6,146 bases of DNA, taken from assembly GCA_028689195.1 (NCBI GenBank), contig JAQTWR010000175.1, forward strand, positions 1-6,146, given 5' to 3'. The position numbers and the translations under genes were made by a program. Source of the stretch: Anaerolineales bacterium. Lineage in GTDB: Bacteria > Chloroflexota > Anaerolineae > Anaerolineales > Villigracilaceae. The notes beneath the pieces were generated by a model. It was given only the letters and a program-made list of their open reading frames with translations. It ran no database searches and had not been told where the DNA came from. This document shows, piece after piece, positions 1 to 5,405 of the stretch (its first letter is position 1; the number at the start of each line of letters is the position of its first letter).

Positions 1-1
1 C

Positions 2-493
2 GAATACCTTTCAGAGTTCGCCAACCCCGAAGATTTGCAAGCCGAAATGATTGACATTACCGAGTCGCTGCACAACACGAATCTTCAACGCGCGGATAGA
101 ATGTCAATGGCGTTTGGATTGGAAGCCCGCGTTCCTTTTCTGGACGTTCAATCTGTTTCTCTCGCGCTGGGTTTTTCTCCCGCGTGGAAAATGCACAACG
201 GGCGCGTCCCCAAACATTTGCTGCGTCAGGCTTTCGCAAACGACCTGCCCGAAAATATCGTCAACCGCCCCAAGCAGAAATTTTCCAAAGGCGCGGGGTC
301 GTCCGATTTGCTCGCGCAACTCGCGGAAAGCGAAATCTCGGACGCCGAATTTGAATCCGAATCCGCGCGGCTAAAGAAAGATTGGAATTACGCGCTACAA
401 AACAAAGAAGCCCTGTATTATTACAAGACCATCCGCGAACATTATGACGACGCGTTTTTGTTTCATACGATGGGTCACAGCAGAAGTTTATAA
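2..493 (+). CDS. asnB: Asparagine synthetase (glutamine-hydrolysing), C-terminal fragment
   Basis: The 5' end lies outside the window; the frame is open from base 2 and stops at TAA 491-493, giving 163 visible residues. The enzyme makes asparagine from aspartate, glutamine and ATP in the cytoplasm. Only the end of the synthetase domain is visible; the N-terminal glutaminase domain and the SGG(L/I)DS ATP-pyrophosphatase loop are upstream. The family signature is clear at visible residues 32-48: DRMSM, then GLEARVPFLD. It is followed by the K-LLR-AF--LP--I--R-KQKFS-G-G pattern (about 66-97), which matches the E. coli AsnB region with RQKEQFSDGVG. The C-terminus (HYDDAFLFHTMGHSRSL) is ordinary for the family. 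Paralogues with other amide acceptors exist and cannot be excluded from this fragment. Identity of the family is secure; the exact substrate is less so. The next gene follows after 45 bases on the same strand. Confidence 0.9.
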   Translation, partial: EYLSEFANPEDLQAEMIDITESLHNTNLQRADRMSMAFGLEARVPFLDVQSVSLALGFSPAWKMHNGRVPKHLLRQAFANDLPENIVNRPKQKFSKGAGSSDLLAQLAESEISDAEFESESARLKKDWNYALQNKEALYYYKTIREHYDDAFLFHTMGHSRSL

Positions 494-496
494 CTC

Positions 497-526
497 TGGA
501 GTCCATCGCCTTGCCGCCAGACTCCA
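497..526 (+). repeat. 7-bp perfect inverted repeat in the asnB-UPF0316 gap
   Basis: TGGAGTC at 497-503 is the exact reverse complement of GACTCCA at 520-526, with a 16-base loop. No T-run follows, so it is not a standard intrinsic terminator. The CTCC inside the 3' arm (522-525) could instead pair with GGAG (531-534) of the downstream ribosome binding site, so the two foldings exclude each other. The repeat itself is seen directly; any regulatory role is inference. Confidence 0.5.
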
Positions 527-530
527 TCTC

Positions 531-535
531 GGAGG
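531..535 (+). promoter_or_regulatory. Ribosome binding site for the UPF0316 gene
   Basis: GGAGG is a near-perfect Shine-Dalgarno core but sits only 3 bases before ATG 539, which is closer than usual. No later in-frame ATG offers a better arrangement, so 539 is kept. The short spacing may lower initiation. Confidence 0.6.
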
Positions 536-538
536 TTT

Positions 539-1108
539 ATGTTTGACTGGTATCTATGGGTTGGGCTGCCCCTGCTCGTCTTCTTCGCCCGCGTAACGGA
601 CGTGACTCTCGGCACGATCAGAATCATCTTCACTTCGCGCGGCAGGCGGCATATCGCGCCGCTGCTCGGCTTTGTGGAAGTTTTCATTTGGATCACGGTC
701 ATCGCGCAAATCACAAAAGGCGCGCATAACGTCGTCGCTTACCTTGCGTATGCGGGCGGGTTCGCCGCCGGCACATATATCGGCATGTTCATCGAAGATA
801 AACTCGCGATGGGGATGCTGGTGATCCGCGTCATCATCCCCGAACGCGTTAAAGACTTGACGGCAAAACTGCGCGAAAAAGGGTACGGCTTCACCAGCGT
901 AGACGCGCAGGGTTCGCAAGGACCCGTAAAGTTGATCTACGCGGTCGTCATGCGAAAGAACCTGCCGGAGGTCGCCAAGATTATCCAACAAATCTACCCC
1001 AATGCGTTCTTCACCGTTGAAGAGTTGCGCTCGGCGGAACATGGCGTTTTCCCGCGTCCCGTTTCGCCGCGTCCGCATGACGTATTTTTTGGGAGAAAAT
1101 CAAAATAG
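539..1108 (+). CDS. UPF0316-type membrane protein (DUF5698 + DUF2179)
   Basis: A 189-residue protein of unknown biochemical function that looks complete for its family (B. subtilis YebE-like). The N-terminal half holds three hydrophobic segments, about residues 5-17, 39-58 and 65-85, making it an inner-membrane protein. Charged residues flanking or inside the segments look like the DUF5698 signature: R18, D21, G25 and R28 in RVTDVTLGTIRIIF, E47 in GFVEVFIW, and E86 in GMFIEDKLAMG. The C-terminal half (about 95-170) is a soluble alpha/beta DUF2179 domain with VIIP, REKGYGFTSVDAQG and a terminal YPNAFFTVEELR stretch, a ligand-binding-like fold also found at the end of YitT-type membrane proteins. 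The last about 15 residues are basic and low in complexity. The gene lies 45 bases after asnB and 28 bases before the phosphorylase on the same strand, so co-transcription is plausible. Its role here is not known. Confidence 0.85.
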   Translation: MFDWYLWVGLPLLVFFARVTDVTLGTIRIIFTSRGRRHIAPLLGFVEVFIWITVIAQITKGAHNVVAYLAYAGGFAAGTYIGMFIEDKLAMGMLVIRVIIPERVKDLTAKLREKGYGFTSVDAQGSQGPVKLIYAVVMRKNLPEVAKIIQQIYPNAFFTVEELRSAEHGVFPRPVSPRPHDVFFGRKSK

Positions 1109-1136
1109 TTTAAGAAAAGGTATTTGCTATTCAAAC
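1109..1136 (+). promoter_or_regulatory. AT-rich leader of the phosphorylase gene
   Basis: This 28-base gap, with the preceding T6 run and A-rich end of the UPF0316 gene (1085-1108), is clearly more AT-rich than its surroundings. The only Shine-Dalgarno-like string, AAAAGG at 1115-1120, is 16 bases from ATG 1137, which is too far for good initiation. I find no convincing -35/-10 pair. It may hold a weak promoter, or simply be a poorly initiated intergenic spacer. Confidence 0.25.
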
Positions 1137-2819
1137 ATGACAAACTTATTAAAACAACTCTCCTTTCTTTATGGAGAAAATCAAGCCTCGCAATTGTTTC
1201 CCCGCGTAGAGAAACTTCTTGCGGGTTATCGCGCGCGCATCCCCGCGCGGGATGGAGAAATCACCGAACGCGATTCCATCCTCATCGCCTACGGAGATCA
1301 AGTTCAATCGTCAAATGAAAAACCGCTGCAAACGCTCGGCGCGTTTTGCGAAGATTATCTAAAAAATATCATCGGCGGGATTCACATCCTGCCGTTCTTT
1401 CCGTGGACTTCGGACGACGGCTTTTCGGTTGTGGATTACCGCCAAGTAGACCCCGCGCTCGGCGGCTGGGCTGACGCGACTTCCATGCAAAAGAATTTCC
1501 GCCTGATGTTCGACGGCGTGATCAATCACATCTCGTCGCAAAGCGAATGGTTCAAGGGATTCCTGCGCGACGATCCGCGTTACCGCGATTATTTTATTAC
1601 CGTAGAAGGCTCGCCCGATCTCTCGCAAGTGGTTCGTCCGCGCGCGCTGCCTTTGTTGACAACCTTCAAAACGGCGGCGGGCGAGAAGAAAGTTTGGACA
1701 ACCTTCAGCGCCGACCAGATTGATTTGAATTACGAAAACCCCGAAGTCTTGCTGGAAATCCTCGATATTTTATTGATGTATGTCGAGCGCGGCGCAGACT
1801 TTATCCGCCTCGACGCGGTTGCCTATCTGTGGAAGGAAATCGGCGCGACCTGTATTCACCTGCCGCAAACGCATCATGTGATTCAATTCCTGCGCGCCGC
1901 GCTGGACGAGGTCGCGCCGCGCGTTCAACTCGTCACCGAAACGAACGTGCTGCACGCGGATAATATTTCCTACTTTGGCGATGGAACGAACGAAGCGCAG
2001 CTCGTCTACAACTTTGCGCTGCCGCCGCTGACCTTGCATACCTTCCGCGCGGGCGACGCGCGCGTATTATCGAAGTGGGCAAAGACATTAACGCCGCCGT
2101 CCGATAAAACGACGTTCTTCAATTTTCTCGCCTCGCATGACGGCATTGGATTAAATCCCGCGCGCGGAATTTTATCCGATGAAGAAATTGACGCGCTGAT
2201 CAATCAAACCCGCGAACACGGCGGATTGATTTCCTACAAAAAAAACGCGGACGGTTCGCAAAGTCCGTATGAGATGAACGTCAACTATTTCGACGCGCTT
2301 TCAAACCCCAACGGCGGCGAGCCGCTGAATTTGCAAATTGATCGTTTCATCGCCGCGCAAGCCGTGATGCTCGCGCTCGTCGGAATGCCCGGCGTTTATT
2401 TTCACAGTTTGTTCGGTTCGCGCGGATGGCTTGAAGGCGCGGCGCAAACGGGGCGCAGCCGCACGATCAACCGCGAGAAATGTCAAATCGAAAAATTGCA
2501 AGACGAACTCGCGGACGAAAATTCTTTGCGGTCGAAAGTATTCGCGCGTTTTCGCCGACTATTGAAGGCGCGAAGCGGCGCGTCCGCGTTTCATCCGCAT
2601 GGGACGCAAAATATATTGGACGTTCATCCGTCTGTCTTTGCGGTCGAGCGCGTCTCGCCCGACGAGAAATCCCGCGTTTTGTGTTTGCACAATGTCGGCA
2701 ATCGTAAAATAACCCTCGGCGCAAATTACAATTCAGCGACCGACTTGCTTACGGGGCGGTCGCTGAATATTTCAAATATTGCGCTCGAACCATATCAAAT
2801 TTTATGGGTAAAACTATGA
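1137..2819 (+). CDS. GH13 subfamily 18 sugar phosphorylase, glucosylglycerate phosphorylase-like (YcjM type)
   Basis: A 560-residue cytoplasmic enzyme expected to split an alpha-glucoside with phosphate, giving alpha-glucose-1-phosphate with retained configuration. GH13 motifs appear in order: HILPFFPWTSDDGFSVVDY (about 83-101), region I DGVINH (126-131), the nucleophile D226 in FIRLDAVAYLWKE, the acid/base E268 in LVTETNVLHADNISYFGDG, and H334-D335 in NFLASHDGIGLNP. A GMPGVYFHSLFGSR stretch and a C-terminal beta domain follow. TETNV-HADNISYFG, HLPQTHH and the length match E. coli YcjM and the glucosylglycerate / sucrose 6F-phosphate phosphorylases rather than classical sucrose phosphorylases of about 500 residues. 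Glucosylglycerate is my best guess; the exact acceptor cannot be read from the sequence. ATG 1137 is chosen because the frame extends upstream only through the UPF0316 gene without a start that makes sense. The stop overlaps the next start (ATGA). Confidence 0.92.
   Translation: MTNLLKQLSFLYGENQASQLFPRVEKLLAGYRARIPARDGEITERDSILIAYGDQVQSSNEKPLQTLGAFCEDYLKNIIGGIHILPFFPWTSDDGFSVVDYRQVDPALGGWADATSMQKNFRLMFDGVINHISSQSEWFKGFLRDDPRYRDYFITVEGSPDLSQVVRPRALPLLTTFKTAAGEKKVWTTFSADQIDLNYENPEVLLEILDILLMYVERGADFIRLDAVAYLWKEIGATCIHLPQTHHVIQFLRAALDEVAPRVQLVTETNVLHADNISYFGDGTNEAQLVYNFALPPLTLHTFRAGDARVLSKWAKTLTPPSDKTTFFNFLASHDGIGLNPARGILSDEEIDALINQTREHGGLISYKKNADGSQSPYEMNVNYFDALSNPNGGEPLNLQIDRFIAAQAVMLALVGMPGVYFHSLFGSRGWLEGAAQTGRSRTINREKCQIEKLQDELADENSLRSKVFARFRRLLKARSGASAFHPHGTQNILDVHPSVFAVERVSPDEKSRVLCLHNVGNRKITLGANYNSATDLLTGRSLNISNIALEPYQILWVKL
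2731..2768 (+). repeat. Strong intragenic hairpin: 12-bp perfect inverted repeat
   Basis: ATTCAGCGACCG (2731-2742) and CGGTCGCTGAAT (2757-2768) are exact reverse complements. After one A-G mismatch (2743/2756) the stem continues inward as C-G, two U-G wobbles and G-C (2744-2747 with 2752-2755), closing on a 4-base loop CTTA. It lies in the last 30 codons of the phosphorylase, ending 47 bases before ATG 2816. A T-rich but not T-only stretch (ATTTCAAATATT) follows, so a standard terminator is not supported. It could be a pause, attenuation, RNA-processing or mRNA-stability element between the phosphorylase and glycosyltransferase parts of the message, or a codon-choice accident. Confidence 0.6.
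2766..2780. repeat. 15-base AT palindrome
   Basis: AATATTT, C, AAATATT: two 7-base arms that are exact reverse complements around a single central base. It directly abuts and shares three bases with the larger hairpin at 2731-2768. A protein-binding site is possible, but the arms are low-complexity AT inside a coding region, so chance is a fair explanation. Confidence 0.3.
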
Positions 2820-4159
2820 ATCCATCTTCGCATAATATCGGTTTTATCTCGACCCGTTTTGCAGGCACAGACGGCGTTTCGCTCGAAACGGCAAAATGGG
2901 CGACCGTGCTGGAGCGGCTGGGTCATCGATGTTTTTACTTCGCGGGCGTGTGTGATCGCGGCGAAGAAGTTTCTCGCATCGCGCCCGAGGCGTTTTATCG
3001 CCATCCCGAAATTGACGCGCTTAATCAAATGGCGTATTCGGGCAGTTGGACGGTTACAAAAGAGGCGCGCGCGGCGCATCCTGAAATGTCCGATTTGCAT
3101 AAGGATTTTTTTTCCATTTATGTGCGCCCGCCGAAAATGACGCGCCGCGTGAACGAATTGAAAGAATATCTAAAAGACGAGTTGTATAAGTTTGCGCGCC
3201 AGTTTAGTTTGGAAATTCTCGTCGTCGAAAACGCGCTGACGATTCCGCTTAACCTGCCGCTGGGACTCGCCGTTACAGAGTTCATCGCCGAGACGGGGTT
3301 CCCCGCCATCGCGCATCATCACGATTTTTATTGGGAACGCCAGCGTTTTCAAGTCAATTGCGTCGGCGATTATCTCGCGGCGGCGTTCCCTCCAAATTTG
3401 CCGTCCATTCGGCATGTGGTCATCAATTCGATTCAGGCGCAGCAGATCGCTTCGCGTCATGGCGTGACCTCGCGCGTGATTCCTAATGTGATGGATTTCG
3501 ACTCGCCGCCGTCTAATCACGACCCGTATACGCAATCTGTCCGCGCGGATTTTGGCATTGGCGACGGCGAATATTTTTTCTTGCAACCCACGCGCGTCAT
3601 TCAGCGCAAGGGAATCGAACACGCCATTGAACTTGTGCGCCGCCTCGACCTGCCCGCAAAACTCATCATCTCGCATGCTTCGGGCGACGAAGGCACGGAT
3701 TACGAGCAGCGCGTGCGCGAATACGCTCACCTGCTCGATGTAACCGTGCGCTTCGAGTCGGATCAAGTGCAGGATGAGCGCGGAATAACCAGCGACGGCA
3801 AAAAGATTTACACGCTCGGCGATATTTATCCTCATGCCGATTTGGTTACTTATCCGTCCAGCATCGAGGGATTTGGCAACGCGTTTCTCGAAGCCGTCTA
3901 TTACCGCCGCCCGATTCTGGTGAACAACTATTCCATTTATGAAGTGGATATAAAGCCCAAGGGATTCCATGCGGTATGGTTTGACGGCTACATTGACACA
4001 AACGCGCTGGACGCCACCCGCTATATTCTGCAAAATTCCGCGCTTGCAGAGGAATGGGCTGAAACAAATTATCAACTTGCAAAACGCTATTTTTCGTTTA
4101 CCGTTTTGGAACGCCGTTTGCAATCCATCCTCGCAGATTGTTTAGGACAACAAATATGA
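2816..4159 (+). CDS. GT4-type glycosyltransferase (GT-B fold), first of two
   Basis: A 447-residue nucleotide-sugar-dependent retaining glycosyltransferase, predicted soluble with no signal peptide or membrane segment. The N-terminal acceptor domain starts NIGFISTRFAGTDGVSLETAKW (glycine-rich loop near 12-24) and holds an unusual HHHDFYWERQ motif (167-176). VIPNVMD (221-227) marks the usual linker to the donor domain. RVIQRKGIE (260-268) is the donor diphosphate-binding R...K segment, and E351-GFGNAFL-E359 is the EX7E signature. The start is taken as ATG 2816, which overlaps the phosphorylase TGA by four bases; an in-frame ATG at 2804 would add four residues. GGG at 2806-2808 is the only weak Shine-Dalgarno-like signal, which suits coupling to the upstream gene. 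Donor and acceptor are unknown. By context I would test activity on glucosylglycerate, as for mannosylglucosylglycerate synthases, or on another glucoside. An 8-T run lies at 3106-3113. Confidence 0.88.
   Translation: MNPSSHNIGFISTRFAGTDGVSLETAKWATVLERLGHRCFYFAGVCDRGEEVSRIAPEAFYRHPEIDALNQMAYSGSWTVTKEARAAHPEMSDLHKDFFSIYVRPPKMTRRVNELKEYLKDELYKFARQFSLEILVVENALTIPLNLPLGLAVTEFIAETGFPAIAHHHDFYWERQRFQVNCVGDYLAAAFPPNLPSIRHVVINSIQAQQIASRHGVTSRVIPNVMDFDSPPSNHDPYTQSVRADFGIGDGEYFFLQPTRVIQRKGIEHAIELVRRLDLPAKLIISHASGDEGTDYEQRVREYAHLLDVTVRFESDQVQDERGITSDGKKIYTLGDIYPHADLVTYPSSIEGFGNAFLEAVYYRRPILVNNYSIYEVDIKPKGFHAVWFDGYIDTNALDATRYILQNSALAEEWAETNYQLAKRYFSFTVLERRLQSILADCLGQQI
4144..4147 (+). promoter_or_regulatory. 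Ribosome binding site for the second glycosyltransferase
   Basis: AGGA, 8 bases before ATG 4156, within the end of the upstream gene. This spacing favours ATG 4156 over the in-frame TTG at 4138, which has no such signal. Confidence 0.6.
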
Positions 4160-5367
4160 ACATCGCTATTCTTCATTACTCGGTTCCGCCCATCGTTGGC
4201 GGCGTGGAAAGCGTCATCGCCCATCATGCGCGGTTGATGTCCGCCAATGGACATTCTGTGCGGCTCGTCGCGGCGCGCGGCGAATCGTTGAGCGCTCAAA
4301 TTCCGCTGATTCAAATTCCGCTCGCGGATTCGCGTCATAAGCGCGTGGCAAAAATGAAAGAACAATTGGATCGCGGCGAAGTCGCCGTTGATTTCGAATC
4401 GCTGCGCGACGAACTGTCCCGCGAATTGCAAACCGCCTTGGCGGGCGCGGACGTTTTGATCGCGCATAATGTTTGCTCGCTCAATAAAAATCTCGCGCTG
4501 ACCGCCGCGCTTCATCAACTGCATATCAATAAAAAACTGCCGCGATTAATTCTCTGGCATCACGACCTCGCATGGACAACGCCGCGCTACCTGCCCGAAA
4601 TGCGCGACGGCTATCCCTGGGATTTGCTCCGCGTCGATTGGGGCGAAACCGCGCATGTCGTCGTTTCAGAATTGCGCCGCGCCGAACTTGCGGGCTTGAT
4701 GAAAATTCCGCCTTCTTCGATTCGCGTGATCCCTAATGGCGTGGATATTGCGCGGTTTTACAAACTTGAGGCGCTCACTCAAAACCTATTGGAGCAAACG
4801 CATTTGATGGACTCCGCGCCGATTTTGCTGCTGCCCGTGCGCGTGACCCCGCGCAAAAATATCGAACTCGCGCTGCGCACATTGGTCGAACTGCGAAAGC
4901 AATATCCAAACGCCGCGCTCGTTGTGACGGGTCCGCTTGGTCCGCATAACGTCAACAATATTAAATATTTCGAAAAACTTATATCCCTGCGAAAACAATT
5001 GGGGTTGGAAGGCGCGGCGCACTTTCTCGCAGAACTGGCGGATTCCTTTTTGCCCGACGAGGTCATCGCGGATTTTTACCGCGTCGCCGACGCGCTGATC
5101 TTTCCCAGCCGCGAAGAGGGATTCGGCATCCCGTTGATCGAAGCCGCGTTCAGTCATCTGCCCGCCTTCTGCGCGGATATTCCCCCCCTGCGCGAGTTGG
5201 GACTGGCAGACGCGATATTCTTCTCGCCCGACGAAGACCCCGCGAAAATCGCGGAACTGATGATTGACTATTTTCAATCCGCTTTACCCGCGCGGCTTGC
5301 CATGCGCGCGCGTTTATCCTTCTGCTGGGAAGCGATCTATCGTCAATATATTGCGCCAATATTGTAG
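4156..5367 (+). CDS. GT4-type glycosyltransferase (GT-B fold), second of two
   Basis: A 403-residue cytoplasmic retaining glycosyltransferase. It opens with MNIAILHYSVPPIVGGVESV, the typical GT4 start with the GGVE loop at 15-18. The acceptor domain contains WHHDLAW (134-140), echoing the HHHD motif of the first enzyme. VIPNGVD (191-197) is the classic linker, R229 and K234 in RVTPRKNIE form the donor diphosphate site, and E321-GFGIPLI-E329 is the EX7E signature. TGPLGPHNVNN, between those two sites, is a recognisable subfamily feature. The start ATG 4156 overlaps the previous TGA by four bases and is backed by an AGGA. The stop is TAG 5365-5367. It is clearly diverged from its neighbour rather than a recent duplicate, so the two probably act on different acceptors or donors. 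The substrate is not readable from sequence; sequential glycosylation of one acceptor is inferred from the coupling. Confidence 0.9.
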   Translation: MNIAILHYSVPPIVGGVESVIAHHARLMSANGHSVRLVAARGESLSAQIPLIQIPLADSRHKRVAKMKEQLDRGEVAVDFESLRDELSRELQTALAGADVLIAHNVCSLNKNLALTAALHQLHINKKLPRLILWHHDLAWTTPRYLPEMRDGYPWDLLRVDWGETAHVVVSELRRAELAGLMKIPPSSIRVIPNGVDIARFYKLEALTQNLLEQTHLMDSAPILLLPVRVTPRKNIELALRTLVELRKQYPNAALVVTGPLGPHNVNNIKYFEKLISLRKQLGLEGAAHFLAELADSFLPDEVIADFYRVADALIFPSREEGFGIPLIEAAFSHLPAFCADIPPLRELGLADAIFFSPDEDPAKIAELMIDYFQSALPARLAMRARLSFCWEAIYRQYIAPIL

Positions 5368-5394
5368 CGCGGCGCTTGCGTCACGCTGCTTAAC

Positions 5395-5398
5395 AGGA
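5395..5398 (+). promoter_or_regulatory. Ribosome binding site for the Usp gene
   Basis: AGGA with 7 bases to ATG 5406. The 38-base gap before this gene has no terminator, only a small AGCGC-G-GCGCT palindrome at 5366-5376, so read-through from the glycosyltransferases is likely. Confidence 0.6.
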
Positions 5399-5405
5399 AA
5401 TTCTT

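Noticed and set aside
554..1078. Minus-strand open frame (174 codons) opposite the UPF0316 gene
   Set aside because: No recognisable domain, very rich in Arg/Asp as expected of a shadow frame, and the plus-strand gene has a strong ribosome binding site and family motifs.
1002..1136. Upstream extension of the phosphorylase frame into the UPF0316 gene
   Set aside because: It would overlap more than 100 bases of a well-supported gene. The extra residues do not resemble the family N-terminus, while MTNLLKQLSFLYG from 1137 does.
3170..4123. Long minus-strand open frame (317 codons) opposite the first glycosyltransferase
   Set aside because: It lies fully opposite a gene with clear GT4 motifs. 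Its translation shows no recognisable domain, and GC-rich codon use commonly leaves the opposite strand open.
4138..4155. TTG start for the second glycosyltransferase
   Set aside because: ATG 4156 has an AGGA at 8 bases, makes a 4-base overlap with the upstream stop, and begins with the standard GT4 strand MNIAILHYS.
5344..5364. CAATAT / ATATTG inverted repeat at the end of the second glycosyltransferase
   Set aside because: Six AT-rich pairs around a 9-base loop in coding sequence; weak and likely to arise by chance.
5366..5376. AGCGC-G-GCGCT palindrome after the second glycosyltransferase as a terminator
   Set aside because: Loop too small for the full stem, no following T-run, and GCGC strings are very common in this DNA.
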